From assembly GCA_020226215.1 (NCBI GenBank), contig CM035235.1:66799283-66863282 (forward strand): a stretch of 64,000 nucleotides of DNA, given 5' to 3'. The notes under the pieces are model-generated. The model did not search any database and was not told the DNA's origin. It saw only the letters and a list, made by a program, of their open reading frames with translations. Of this stretch, positions 11,162 to 24,535 are shown one piece after another (within the stretch, counting starts at the first letter, position 1; the number at the start of each line of letters is the position of its first letter). The stretch is from Sindora glabra. Taxonomy: Eukaryota; Streptophyta; Magnoliopsida; Fabales; Fabaceae. Made by a program: the position numbers and the translations under genes.

Positions 11162-12143
11162 TTGATATTGATGAGACTTCACTCTCTCATGTGCCTTATT
11201 TTGCCCAACATGGATATGGGTATGTGTCTTTTTTTTTTTAAGTTAATTTTTGGTGCTCTAATCTTTTATTTAAGGCTTCTACAAATTTGCAAAGTACATT
11301 TAGAAATTTTAATTTATTGATATATATATAATTTTGTGTGAACTAAATAAAATTTAATAATTTAAAATCACTTGTATACTGTAAAGTGGTACATCTTAAT
11401 TATTAATTTTTTATTTTTTATTATTTATTACAATTAATTAATTTTATAAATATTAAGAAGATAGTTTAATTTATTTATTATTAGAGGATTTTTCAAAATT
11501 ACCTTTTAATTTTTTATCATGCCCAAAGTTCAAATAATTAAAAATAAAAAGAGAGAACTACAATGGAATAAATATGTTTATATATTCTAAAAAAGATAAT
11601 AAAATATTTATTAATAAAAAAGAATGATAAAATTAAAAATAATATTTAATACTTTATTAGAATTATAAAATAATAAATAAAAATAAATAAATAAATTATT
11701 CAAAATGTGATGGATAATAAAAAAAAAAGAGAAAACACCTTCAATGAAAAATTCTTATATGCTTCAATTATGTCACATATCTTTAATCATAATCAATAAA
11801 TAAAAGATAATTATCAGTAAAGTAAAAAAAAATAGATTTTTAATGTGCATTAACCCACAAAGCTAACAATTATCCATCATTTATTAACTGTAATTTAAGA
11901 TATACGATGGAATTGAAACATATAAAAATTTCTCTACCTTTTATAGTACTAATCATTCATGATTAACTTAATACCATCCACGTGCTTTATAATTTAATCA
12001 CACTATAACTTATAAGACTTACAATTTTATGAGATGTGTAACCTATATTAAAAAATAATAGCGGTTGATTTAATATTTTATTTTTTCACAATGAAGTGGA
12101 ATTTTAATTACATGAGAAATATTTTAACATATTCTAATTATAG

Positions 12144-12790
12144 ACCTTGTTTAATAATTAGTTAATAATTGTAATGATTAATTAATTTAATTAGTTGTTA
12201 GATCATAATTAATCATATTAGCTAATTTAATTAACTAATTGTATTAACTATTTAAATACAAATACTTGATAAAATTAACTATTTAGTAAAATTAATTGTT
12301 TATATGTAAAATGATAAATAAAGATATGGATATATTTTATAAGTTATTTGATTATTCTTTTATTTAAAATTAACTATTTGATAAAATTAATTGTTTATAT
12401 GTAAAATGACAAATAAAGATATGGATATATTTTATAAGTTATTTGATTATTATTTTATTTAAATTAATTTTTTTAAATAATATATTATTATAATTTATTA
12501 TATATTAAATATTTATTTAAAAATAAATTAATATAATTTTTATAATTATTAAATTTTCTTTTAAGAAATTAATATGCTTTAGGTTTTTTCTAAGAAGGAT
12601 AAAGTTGAAAATATTAAAATTAATTAAAGGTAATTTAATTTTTTTATGAATCAATTAGTTAATAGTCAATTGAAAATGATAGTATCACCAACGAATAATC
12701 AACTAATTGCTAAATATCAAAATTAGCCTATTAACAAATCAATCAGTTAGAAAAGGTAAAATCAGCCAAAAGTCATTTGCCAAATAAATC
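12144..12790. mobile_element. AT-rich TIR element in intron 1
   Basis: The left end ('ccttgtttaataattag') and the inverted right end ('gccaaataaatctata' region) are related, with many 'taattagttaat'-type words pointing inward from both sides. It is the same family as 2744-3350. No coding capacity. Confidence 0.55.
12271..12460. repeat. 95-bp tandem duplication inside the TIR element
   Basis: 12271-12365 and 12366-12460 are near-identical direct repeats, both starting 'aaaattaactattt' and ending 'ttttattt', with only a few substitutions by eye. The related element at 2744-3350 has only one copy of this segment, so the duplication arose in this copy. Confidence 0.9.
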
Positions 12791-13189
12791 TATAATACAA
12801 ATCCATAAATTTATGTTATAGAAACATTTAGTTACAAATTTTACTGTTTTGAAAATTAAAAAGAATAATTTTTTATGCATATAAATTCTATAAAAACTAA
12901 ATAAATAGACGATAACATTGATGTCAAAGGATACTAGGATCCGTATAATATTAGAATAATAATATATAAATTAAAAATAAGATTTAAAATTAAATTTTAA
13001 ATAAAAATTAAGTATTACCACTAAATATAAAGTTATAAAGTAAATTTATGAAGTTTAATTTAATAAGTATAAAATATTTAAAATTTAATTTTAAATTTAT
13101 TTTTAATATTTATAATATTTTTCTTAATGCTTAGTTCAAAGTTGCAATAACAAATTTGATTAATTTGAATTCAATAATTTTATATATAT

Positions 13190-13330
13190 TAAGACTAAAT
13201 TTTGAAATTAAATTTTAAATATAAATTAAAAATTATTATTAAATATATAATAAAAAATAAATTTATAAAATTTAATTTAATAAATATAAAAATTAATTTA
13301 AAATTTTAATTTTAATACAGATATTATTTT
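13190..13330. repeat. Dispersed AT-rich repeat family, about 140-170 bp, at least seven copies
   Basis: The core word 'aaataaatttataaaattt' and flanking segments recur in the same order at about 9345-9470, 12970-13115, 13190-13330, 13915-14020, 14850-14985, 37425-37575 and, in reverse orientation, 52515-52670. The ends ('aaaattagattttaaat' type) are roughly inverted relative to each other, so this is probably a small MITE. Four of the seven copies lie in the introns of the acid phosphatase gene. Confidence 0.75.
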
Positions 13331-14336
13331 TTATTTTAAATAGCACAAATAGAAGTGAATCAAATGACATTAAGAAAAAATGCCACCTTACTTTCAGAGC
13401 AAAGTACTTTTTCTTACTCCGAAAGAAAGAGGTAAAAATAACTAAGTGCAGTGCATTGTTTTTATTTTTCTCTCCAGGAATGATGCCTTTCCTTGCCCTA
13501 AAGCAAGGTAGTATTTTCCAATATGAGGACCCAATATACACAGCAGTTAATTTTAGACACTTCAGGCATGAAAAGTACAAAATAAGGGAAAAATATTTCT
13601 TATAGATTGATTTGATGTTCAAATTTGAGAATAGCCGATCATGACCCAAAGTTACTTCTACCTAAAGCTGTCCACTAAACTTTGATTGTATAAATAGAAT
13701 TAGGGTCCTTTCTTCAACGACATTTTTTTAAAAAAAATTAGTTATAAAATATTGAAATAAAAAATATTTTATTTATTTAATATTAAATATAAAAATTTAT
13801 AATTTTTTTTAATTTTAAAGAGAATTTTTATTATTATAATTTTATATATCATTTTTTAATTATAAGCAGTATGAAGGATAAATCGCTCCTTCATTGATAC
13901 AATAATACTATATGTATAAAGAATAAATTTAAAATTAGATTTTAAATACAAGTAATGAAATAAATTTATAAAATTTAATTTAATTGATTTAAAAATTTTA
14001 CATTTTAAATTTTTGATTTCATTTTTTTGAACTTTTGTGAATTTGAACGTAGGATGTTACGCACGATTTATTATTTTTAATATCACTAAAAAAATAATAG
14101 TATTAATGGTGTGTTGAAATTTGAAGGGCGCAAGAACTTAACGGGACAGCATTTCGTGAATGGCTGGAGGAAGGCAAGGCACCTGCCCTGCCGGAGAGTC
14201 TGGAGCTCTACAACGAGTTGTTGTCTCTTGGATACAAGGTTGTCTTCCTCACCGGCAGAACAGAGAACTTCAGGAGCATCACAGCCACCAACCTAAAGAA
14301 GGTTGGCTACCAAACGTGGGAGAAGTTACTTCTCAA

Positions 14337-15283
14337 GTAAGACCTTTTCTACAGTGCTTCAAGGAGAAGATTATAATAATTATTGATATAGCAATATATT
14401 GCTATATTATTAAATTTAATTAGTAATATATTGTAATTTAATATGTTAAATTTGATAGGAGAAAAAAATCAATCTAATATATGATCAAATTTGATAATAT
14501 TCATATATTATTATGTTAATCACATACTATGATCTCTGCTCTTTTTTTTTTTAATCAATTTAGTAATCTATTAGTATACTAACCAATTTTGCAATTCTTT
14601 AATATATATTTTTTAGAGATGACTATATATTTATTAACATTTATGGTGCGTTGTTTGTTAGAAAATACTTTTTCGAAAGATATGTTTTCCAAACTTTCCA
14701 GTGTTTTGGGCTAATATAGTATAGGAGTTGATCAATAGAAGATCCTAGTTAATGGAATAGCAATACATAAATAAGAAGATGAGTTACCTTTTCAATTAAA
14801 AACAATCAATTTCTTAACTCATCTTCAATTACATATCAGCAATGCTATTTACATTAAAATTAGGTTCTAAATATAAATTAGGTGATATCATTAAATATAA
14901 AACAATATGATAAATTTATAAAATTCAATTTAATGAATATAAAAAATTTAAAATTCAAATTTTTGTTTAAAAATATTGATGTCTATATTTTTATTTACGT
15001 ATAATATTTACAAATTAACCCCCAAATTTATAAATTGTATTTTTTTAATCAAAATTATGATACTTGATTCCAACGTATAAATGGTTGAGATTTAGTGGCT
15101 CACACATGATTAATGCCAGCAATAAAAAGAAGAATCCGATGGAAACCATAATGAAAGGCCATCAACCTTAAAAACAGAACTAATGTTTAATTTGTATTCA
15201 TAGAGTTTAATTTTCCTTTTCTTTAAAAGAATATCTGGAATTTATATCAAAGTAACGAAGAAAGTAACAAAATTTGGATGCAG
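14337..15283 (+). other. Intron 2 of the acid phosphatase
   Basis: The donor follows CTTCTCAA at 14337 (GTAAGA) and the acceptor is GCAG at 15280-15283. It contains one copy of the dispersed AT-rich repeat (about 14850-14985) and otherwise unremarkable AT-rich sequence. Confidence 0.8.
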
Positions 15284-15792
15284 GGATTCATCATTTTCAG
15301 GCACAACAACAGGGATATACAAATCAGCAGAGAGAAAGAAGTTGGTGGAAGAAGGATATAGAATAATTGGTAACATTGGGGACCAATGGAACGATAATCT
15401 CGGCAACAACATTGGCAAACGTACCTTTAAATTGCCTAATCCAATGTATTACGTTAGTTAATTATAAATCAATTAATGTTGTCTAAGTACATGTGGAAAC
15501 ATTCTATCATAATATTTTGAGAGTAAGAATTTTCTTTACTTTGAGGAGAAGAGTTACACATTTAAACATGCAAAGAAGTTCCATTTACGTGGAATTTATA
15601 TGTTTTTAACTTTCAAATTTTGTATCTAACTCTCTCCTTTTTTAAAGAATAATTTTTACTCCATAAATAAGATAGAATTTCTTACATACATCTATGGTGT
15701 AGTTCATGTGATCTTTCAATAGTTGCAATGTATGTAACGTGAAACAAATTCAAATAAAAGAGGTTGTGCATTTAGTTCTGTTAATTTTTTAC

Positions 15793-16140
15793 AAGGCAAA
15801 CATACTAATAAAATGTTTGAAAGTTTAAAAAAAAGGAAGAAAAAGAAAAGACAATAATAAAGATTGGAAGGTAAAGAAAAGTATTAGAATAAATGATTAG
15901 GTCACAACTTCCCTTCTCCTTAATTAAATATTTAAAAAATTCTCTAAAAATTTTCAAATTAAAGGAATACTAAAATGTTAATACGAGAGAATATTGAAAG
16001 GTTAACCACAACCATAACCACCAACCACCATCCCCATCCCCTCTTTTATTAAAACTTTCAAATAAAGGAAAGGTCATTTAGTACTCTATTTTTATTTTTT
16101 TTCATTCTTTCTCCTCCATCCAAACATGCTAAAAAAGGAG
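15793..16140. mobile_element. Candidate short TIR element
   Basis: A left end with 'aaatgtttgaaagtt' followed by a purine-rich run is complementary to the right end, a pyrimidine-rich run followed by 'ccatccaaacatgc'. This purine/pyrimidine TIR pattern is the same type as at 4270-5110 and 44550-45430. TSD not resolved. Confidence 0.4.
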
Positions 16141-19100
16141 ATTAAATTGATGTTTAAAATGATAGAACAAAAATACATCAAGGTGAATCAATGTTTCAAA
16201 AATTATAAATTTAAACTTTAAAAAATATCTTGCTTTTTTTGAAACCACTCAAAGAGCAACTAGATAGTAAAATTATCACTATAAAATAGCTAATTAATAT
16301 CATGTATTTAGAAAATTAAATATTAATGTCTACTCGAGAGTCATTGTAAATCTATTTTAATATTAGTTGCATAATGGTCATAAGAGATAATAATAATATT
16401 GATTTTTATATCAAAAACAATTGATGTCGCTTATTTTGCTAGCATCATGAGTAATAACATTAAACATAATTTTTTTCTCAAATAACTAATATTTAATTTC
16501 CTTAATACAATATCAACTTATTTTAATAGCTGATGTGGTATGGTTCACGCACCCACCTTTCCAAACTCCATCTCTTATTCCTCACTTTCTCATCCTAAAC
16601 ATTAATCTGATCCTCTCTATTTCTCATTCCATTGTCTCAAACACTGGCCTTATCCCCCTATTTGGTTGTCCTTCACTTTTTTGTCTCCTTTATTTTCTCT
16701 GTATTTCTTATAGAATATCTTAACCAAAAATAAAAGCTAATATTTCCTATAACTTATTAGAATCTCAATTACAATAAATTCAAAGAATAAATTGAATAAT
16801 AAAATATTGAAAATGCTAAAATGCTATATACAATACCTTAATCAGAGCTGGATATTTTACTAAATTTGTCTTGATACCTATTACTTAATATGTACAACTT
16901 GCACTTCCTAAAAAAGTATTCTTAAATGCAATAACTACAAATACAAAAAGTATTTATGAAAAATTAATGTATGATATTACCCATTTTATATAAATAAATA
17001 GTAGATAATTCTATCAAATGAATGAAATTAAATTTCTTACCCATATAAACTTGTGTAAATTACATCAAAATTATAAGTAATAAAATATGACTAATTATAA
17101 AATTAAAAACTAAATTATAAGAGTAAACATAAAATGTAGAACAAAACCTTATATTTTATGCTTTTCCAATAAGTGTTAAACCTCATATATTTAGCCATAA
17201 ATTAATAGAGTTTCAATCCTGGAAAATAATTACTAAGCAAGAATATAATCAAAGAAAATCAACTTAAGATTAAAAGGTGAGCATACCTAATTCAAATAAA
17301 AATATCATTTTAGAATTAGAAGAGTTTCAAAATAAAATTTATAAATTATGTCTTGCTTAACTTTTTTTTATATTAACTTGAGTTATACTTTACCATTTTT
17401 ATTTTCAATTCATGCTTTAGGGTTCTCAGTTTTCACATCAAAACCTCAAAAAAATCAACATCTAAAGTTAGCTCAAATAAATCACATTAGATATTAGATG
17501 TTAGTTAAGTACAAAAATATCATTATCTTTAATAAGATGACATGATCCTATTGAGTTATTTTAACACTATTTACTAAATAGGAATTGAACCAAAACAAAT
17601 GAATATTGTTCAATAAAAAAATTGATTTCTTTTGTTTGGGTAACTTTTTCTATAATCATTCAAAAATAATTAGAAAATCTTTACAAAATTACTCTAAAAT
17701 GACCAAAAACAACAAATATTTATATCAGAATAAAATCAATTTAATTACACATATCATATATGCAAATCTAAGCCAAATAACAATTTACATATATATTACA
17801 CACACACATATCAAATCAAAATCTAAAGCACAATCTACACACACACACACAAAAGCAACAGTTTTATAAATTAAGTATAAATCTTATAAAAATATTAACA
17901 TTATTTTATGAATTGATCAATTTTATTTTTAATTTAATTCATTTTAAGTGAAATTAGTAGTATTAATTTTTTAATATTTCAATAATTTTCTTATATAATT
18001 AAATAAATACAAATAATAATAAATTAAATATAAATATAAATGAAATAAAAAATAAACTATTTCAAATATATATTTTTCCATTTTATTTATTTCTATATCA
18101 ATATATCAACATATACAATGAAAAAATTATTATTTATGATAAATAACACTTTTAGTTTATAATAAACATACACTTAAAAAGGATATTATTCCTTATCCCT
18201 CTCTTATAATTCCTTTATAAGGTATTCCTACATAAATGAAAAGGAAATGTGGGCATCCTCTACTTATAATTTCTTTATATGGTATCCCTACACAATAAAC
18301 ATACACTTAAAAAAAGGACATTATACACTGTTCTATTTATCCACAAGAAGGCATGAATGAATAAAAAAATTTACATTATCATTAGAGAAAGGAAAACCCA
18401 AGTGATGCACTTGATATATAAAATAATAATAATAGATAAAGTTCTACCATCGTATCTCTTTTAAACTTATTCAAACATTAAGATGATTTTAACTTTAAGA
18501 TATTTCATTTTAAATCTTTCATGAAAATTGCGACAAAAGAAGATGATTTATTCTTTTATTTAATTATATCCTCAAGATTCATAAATAAATTCCGACATTC
18601 AAAACATGGGCGATTCTTGCCATGCACATCAACAACCAAGCTCTTCAATTAGTGTTCCTATTAGTGACTCAAGACTCTTGCTTCGCTGAGTTACTACGCC
18701 ATGTATCAAAGTTGCAATGCATTTTCCAAACAAATATAAATAATCAAATACGTGAAAATATCTTTCTCAATATAGATTCTTTTTCTGGTAGATGTCTGAT
18801 AATATCATAGTCATTAGCAAACCAAAAGTTATAAAAGATCGAGAGACTTGAACCAATATCACATTATAACTCATTTTCTATATACATCCCTGGACACCCG
18901 CGAAGCTATTGCTAGAATGGAAGACTTAATAACAGAAGTAGGTATAAAATGTCTACTCGAAACTTTTTATATGTAAGTAGGTATAAATATAACAAGTATA
19001 TATTAAAAAAAAATCTTCTTTTTTTTTTTTGGGTTTCTCCCCAATTATCATTAGTGTAATACCAAAATGTCGATTGACACAAAAAAAATTACATCATGAT

Positions 19101-21590
19101 ATTAAATCATTTACACAAGCATTATTACAAAAACTGTCAAAGTAATTCAATAATGACATGTCATTAAGTTTAATAAAAGCAAGAAATAAAGTATATTTAA
19201 ACCATCTATATATAAAAGGGTTGGATGTTGTAGAACATTAGAATGATATCCTTAACTGTTTACTAATAAAATTCTTAAATCATAAATTGAAAAAAATAAA
19301 TAAATAAATTGAACAACACTAAATTTCACTCTCAAAAGCCTAAAACTCATAACCAAAATTTGAGAATGGGTTGAATATATAATATTGTATATAGATTAAA
19401 AAAATAAAAGAATCCAAAAACCCAGATTCTTATACAGGCTCTATAATTATTATCTGATCCAATTATTAGCACAGAGAATACACAAGGCCAATAATAACAT
19501 ATGATTTTTCTTTTCTTCGTTTTTAGCTCCTCAAAATACACAAGCTAACGATATACAGTGCATTGATATTGGTTTACAACAAGGGAAGATTGGGTTTAGA
19601 TCTCTCGTAAAACAATCGAGAAAAGAAATGCATACAAATAATTAAAAAATGAAGAATTAAAAACTCAAGTCGAAATAGTTTCGTACTAATAATATATTAT
19701 AAAAATGAAGTAAAAATATTGAAGAAATAGGAGAAGATAATATAATAGAATGAGAGGAATTTCTCTTATTTTTGAATGTATAAAATTCTTCATATAATAT
19801 TTATATATAAATATAAGTTTAAAAAACAAGTATTACTAATTAATGCATTAATTGATAAGTATTACAAATTAATGCTTATTACTAATTAGTTAGATTTAAC
19901 GATTTGATAAATTTTAATTACAATAATTAATAAATATTTATATCAATTTTTTATTAAATATTAAGGATCCCTTCAGGTTAATCATTTTTTTTTTACACAA
20001 ACACACGTAATATCGTAAGGTACGTGCTTATATTGCAGCATACACTTATGTGCTCGCAACATAAAATACAACCAAAATTTCAAACTTTTTTTAACTAAAA
20101 TATTGGGAAATGACAAAACTGGTTTTAATATTCTAGAATTATTTTGAAGTTTTCTCTTCATAGGCTCTATTTATTCTATTGAAAAATATTTTCTATAAAA
20201 TATAATTATAAAATATTATAATAAAAAAATATTTTATTTATTTAATATTAAATACGAAGAACTTAAGAAAAATAACTTTTCTTATTTTAAAAAAATTATT
20301 TTATTTTAAAAAGAAATTCTTTTTCCTCCCTCTTCTAACTTTTAAGTATCATAGTTTTTAGTCATTAATACAAATGACATATTACTTCCTAATCAAGAAA
20401 TATGCAAATAATATTTTCTTATAAAAAATACTTTCCGATAAAATAAATAAAGTTATAATACCTAATTTCAATTTTTTTAGCATTAACCTCTATTTATTTT
20501 GCAAAAGGCATTTTTCATATAAAAATCTCATTTCCTTATACATAGAGGAAAAAGTATCCTGTGTATTACATATCTTATAATTAAAAAAATAATGTCCAGA
20601 ACTTTGATAGTGAAAGAAAATAACTTCCTCTTTAAAAAAGTTATTTTTTGTTAAACTCCTTACATTGCAATGAACATTTAGATTATTTTCATCATATTAA
20701 TATGTTATAATTATATTCTTAATTGTTACAGATATTTTACACTAAACTTAAAGAATTTAAAGATCAATTAAATTTTCATTTTCCATCTCTACTTTATAAT
20801 TATTTAAAGGTAATAGAATAAAAATAAAAAAATTAATGAAGCCTTTGTTGAAAATTAATCTAGAAAAATTTAGAAAATTATGTACATAAAAAATATGTGA
20901 ATGGCAATGAATTGTGTAAAAATATCTCTTGTATTTAGTGTAACTTTAGAAAATTGTCAAATTTATAAAAGATAATCAAATTTCCAAAGCACTCATTACA
21001 AAAAATCAAAAACTAAAAAAAAAATGGCATATCAATTCCTAATTACTCCTCTCTCTCTCCCATTCTTATACTCTCTCCGTTCCTTTTCATTTATCACATT
21101 TTGAAGATAATTTTTATTTCTTTTTATTTATCATTTTAAAATTCTAATGAAATATTAAATATTTTTTTAATTTATCTTTCTCTTTCATTAATAAATGTTT
21201 CATTATTTCACACTATTAGTCAATTTGTATTTATTTTTTTATATTTTTTTTTATTTTTAATTATCTTAAATTTTATATATAAAGGATAATCTTATAAAAT
21301 TAATTAAAAATAAATAAATTTAACTACTTTTTTAATATGTGTAAAATCAATTAATGATAATAAATAAATAAGAACGGAATGAATGAGTACATCACAATCG
21401 TCTCATTTTTCATCAATAAAAACCTATAACCCATATCCTTCAAATAATAATCACACCTACCCAAGTTCCCCAAGCCGCTTAAATTGCTATGCACAGCCAT
21501 ACTCCTTGCATTTATTGTAGTGTCCAAGGCCTAACAGTCTCACTAAAAATTTAAAACATAGATATATTTCTATTTCTAATATTTATAAAA
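16141..21590. other. Intergenic, no supported gene
   Basis: AT-rich sequence. It contains a (CA)n tract near 17836-17850, a locally duplicated segment at about 18150-18330, and candidate MITE ends at about 20160-20700 sharing 'aaaaatattttatttatttaatattaaat' type words with 13720-13800, 23300 and 44340. 18605-18690 and 18887-18955 have codon-like patches, but stops and lack of a recognised domain prevent a gene call. Confidence 0.5.
18150..18330. repeat. Interleaved direct repeats
   Basis: 'aataaacatacacttaaaaa' occurs at about 18163 and 18296. A second pair, 'cttataattcctttataagg' and 'cttataatttctttatatgg', lies between them, each followed by 'tatycctacac/t'. This looks like a degenerate tandem duplication of about 65-130 bp. 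Confidence 0.6.
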
Positions 21591-21770
21591 GCGCATCCAC
21601 CGCGAGCTGTCATCCGCCTTGACTTTCGTTGCCGATAAGATTTTTAGCGTTCTTCTTCCCCTTTCGTACTCTTACTCCGTTGTTTCACGAGTTACTTCCA
21701 TCACAGGAGTTTCAACGCTCAAGCTATTCCCTCATTTTACTTCTCTGTAATTTATCTTTTCTGAATTTAT
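21590..21770. other. GC-richer island of unknown origin
   Basis: The sequence from 'gcgcatccaccgcgagctgt' to about 21770 differs sharply in base composition from its surroundings and has pyrimidine-rich stretches like a plant 5' leader. No ATG-led coding frame follows. It may be an orphan promoter or leader, or the remnant of a gene. Confidence 0.3.
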
Positions 21771-23514
21771 TTGAATTTCATTCATAGTTATAACATGATG
21801 CCAGTATTTTGATATTAAATTTTTGTCAATTTTTCTTTTACTGTGTAAAAACTCATGATGCACTATTGATTAATAATAATAATATATAATATACTGTTAA
21901 ATGAAGAGTTAAAAATGCTATGGTATATCATGTAGTAGGATTTGATCAACATAATATGTCACCAAATTTAATAATGTATTAATGAACTATTATATTAATA
22001 TATAATGCATTATAAATTTTTCGTTTTATAATTTAGAATAAGGGCTATTCCTGTGCACAGTTGAAATGTGGTTAACTTTGGTTTTCTTTACGAAAGACTT
22101 CAAAACGCTTAAGTTCACACATTTTGTATGATAAACTTCTAAAAATCAAATTGCAAGATAGTGTATGCAAAATTGCACTTTAAAATGCAGGTCAATCAAA
22201 TAGGTTTGTTCTTATCATTTGCATTCAAAATGAGTTCAATTTTAGAAAATTCAAATTCATCAAAACTCATGATAGTTATAAATTAATTCTTGAACTTTTC
22301 TTGTGAGTCCACAAATATGGAATTGACTAAATTTATAATAGACTAATTCATATTATCTGTGTCTAAAATGAATTTAATTTTTAGAAGTTCAAAACTCATT
22401 ACGGATACAAATCGATTTGAGTTATAACTCATTTAATACTCCTATCAAAATGTTTTCACTTTGTTGCAATATAACTAAAAAAGATAATTGCAAGGATAAT
22501 GTATGGCTTCCAAGCTATTAAGTGAATAGGCTAACTGATAAATGGCCTGGTTGAACTCATTCAAATTATATATTAACCTTTATATTGGAGATCCTAATTG
22601 GTACTTGTGAACTGCCATCTAGTTAGTGAATTTTAAAAGAAATTAATTTTTAAATAATAGAAGACTTTAAAATTAGTATCATATATTCATACTAAATAAG
22701 TTATAATACATTTTAAATTTATATATAATCTTGAAAAAATTATATATATAAAATATAAATTATAAAATACTCATAAAATAAAATTATTATTTATAAATTA
22801 TTCATAACACAATCATACATAATTAAAAATAAAATAAGATTGTAATTTAATATAAATTAAAATTTTTAACTTCCATAAAATTTAAAATTTAAAATATATT
22901 AAAAAAGAATTCGTGGATCTGTCCAACCCTTCCATTAATTAACTTGCATAGATCATAGATTTGCAAGTTGAGCTAGTTGCAATTCACATTTTTTAGAGCC
23001 ATCAAAATACAGGTTTGAATTTTTTAAAATCCATGAGCTAACAAACTGGTCATGAGTTTTGATCTATTTGAAGGACTCTAATGATTACTGCATCTTTTGT
23101 TGTTAGTTCATTTGAAAGGTAAGGCTCATTAAATCCAAGTGATTTCATTTAACTTTTTAGGATTAGATCCTTTGTTGATAAATCTTCATTTTAGCCTCCA
23201 TTTTTTTTGAAAACATTTTTTATGGAAAAATTCCATTTGCTTATATAAAAATAAAAGAATAACATATTATCTTTATACTTTGTAAAAAAATGATATTAAA
23301 TTTGTAATAATAATAAAAAATTAATTATTTTCTATTAAATTTTTTATATTTAATATTACATATTTAGAATATTTTCTATTATCTTACTAATTTATAATTA
23401 TGCTATGATATGATAGAGGCAAACAATATGCTTGTGGACTTTAGTTGGGCTTTGCTCATAGATTTAGGCTCAGATTCTACTTAATTAATGACAAAAAATG
23501 TACAGGGCTAAACT

Positions 23515-23577
23515 TGGGCCAAGGCCCATAATCTTTTACTTTTCATGAATTTGATACGATTCGGCCCAATTAGGCCC
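23515..23577 (+). promoter_or_regulatory. Site II-type (TGGGCC/GGCCCA) motif cluster upstream of RPC7
   Basis: TGGGCC at 23515-23520, GGCCCA at 23523-23528 and 23563-23568, and GGCCC at 23573-23577. Such clusters, bound by TCP factors, are typical of plant promoters for translation and housekeeping genes. That fits an RNA polymerase subunit. The cluster lies about 60-120 bp before the presumed 5'UTR exon. No clear TATA box is seen. Confidence 0.6.
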
Positions 23578-23639
23578 GTGAACTGGTCCATCACTGAGTA
23601 ACAATTCTAGCAGACCTATGAACAGACCAAAAAATTGTA

Positions 23640-23886
23640 AAGATCCCATCCGAGGATACTGCGTATCACTCTGAGCGCGCTTCTCCTTCAGCTTACCCAT
23701 ACTTTGATGACTTTACCATTTGAAGTTCACTTGGTTCAGTGTATCTTCTCCTCCAATCGGGTTACTTTCATCATAGCTCATTTAAGATTTTTATCCGCGA
23801 ATAATTGGCCGAGATTTGGTTCACTTCCGGAGTTTGATTTGTATCTATTCAGCCTCCATCTTGTTCTGGCCGGTTTTGTGTCGGGT
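23640..23886 (+). other. Presumed 5'UTR exon of RPC7
   Basis: A GC-richer stretch ends at a consensus donor (GT|GTAAGT, intron starts 23887). The matching acceptor is TTTAG at 24529-24533, two bases before the start codon. The transcription start is not known; 23640 is a guess from the composition change. An ATG at 23707 opens a frame that runs through the donor (see findings). Confidence 0.6.
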
Positions 23887-24535
23887 GTAAGTCATTTTGC
23901 TTCAGAGTTTATATTTATCAATTTATGACTTGACTCTACACGATGCCAATGAGGTTGGGTTTACTTTATCTTTGCAATGCTATGCCATTTTATTTTTCCT
24001 TTTTCCCCTGACAATCCCAATTTGGCAATTTGTGCGCCTCCTGTTTGTAAAAATTTCTACTTGAAGATCATAACCTCTGATATACACTTTTAATGAACCT
24101 CGATCATTTTTTCAAGCTATTTGGTCACTGTCAAACTTTTGATCACTAGTGAGAGCGTGAGAGAGGTTCTTTTGCAAGCTTGTGATCATGCATAAGACAG
24201 TGAGAGAAGGAACATACTTCTCTCAAATTTGAACATTTGTTTTATTTTGGAGTTGCTGGTAATTGGAAAACTACTGCTTGGATCCTAATTCCTAAGCTAC
24301 CTCAAGAAATTTTATTGATTCATATAGAATACCTTCGTTTTCTTTCACCTGGGAGTGTTCCTGCAATCAACTTGCTTATAGTTATACTAGACTACCTCAA
24401 TAAATTTTCTTTTCTATAAGTCCATTACTACATGTTGCTTACCTGTTAAGTAGTTAACACACACACATTCATTAATATGTATTCGATTTCATCTATAAGT
24501 ATGGATGTGTAATTTGTTAGGATTTCAATTTAGGG

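Larger units (their letters stand above)
11220..14126 (+). other. Intron 1 of the acid phosphatase, 2.9 kb, repeat-filled
   Basis: The donor is GG|GTATGT and the acceptor TTGAAG|G. Most of the intron is repeat-derived: a TIR element at about 12144-12790 with an internal 95-bp duplication, and copies of the dispersed AT-rich repeat at about 12970-13115, 13190-13330 and 13915-14020. The minus-strand open frame 13649-13293 inside it has no recognisable domain and is not called as a gene. Confidence 0.75.
10638..15461 (+). pseudogene. Secreted HAD acid phosphatase / VSP-like gene, broken by a transposon in exon 1
   Basis: Exons: 10638-11219 (containing a 172-bp insert at 10990-11161), 14127-14336 and 15284-15461, all with GT-AG borders. 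Ignoring the insert, the phases join correctly to 262 residues, normal for plant acid phosphatase 1 / vegetative storage proteins (HAD class IIIB). The product starts with a signal peptide (MKAMLASLFFLATIVATCHG) and has SWQLGVEAHNI and WDVVPEECEGYVGNYM. Catalytic motif I should read VFDIDET. Motif II is FLTGRTE, and the distal motif is GNIGDQWND. The family hydrolyses phosphate esters, usually in the vacuole or outside the cell. The insert splits motif I between VFDI and DET, adds a stop codon (11004-11006) and shifts the frame. Translated as it stands, it yields about 122 residues with no catalytic domain. All other exons are clean, so the lesion looks recent, or may be specific to this haplotype. 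Confidence 0.9.

Noticed and set aside
13293..13649. 118-codon open frame on the minus strand in phosphatase intron 1
   Set aside because: The composition is Lys/Phe/Ile-rich as expected of AT-rich DNA. It overlaps a dispersed repeat and has no domain.
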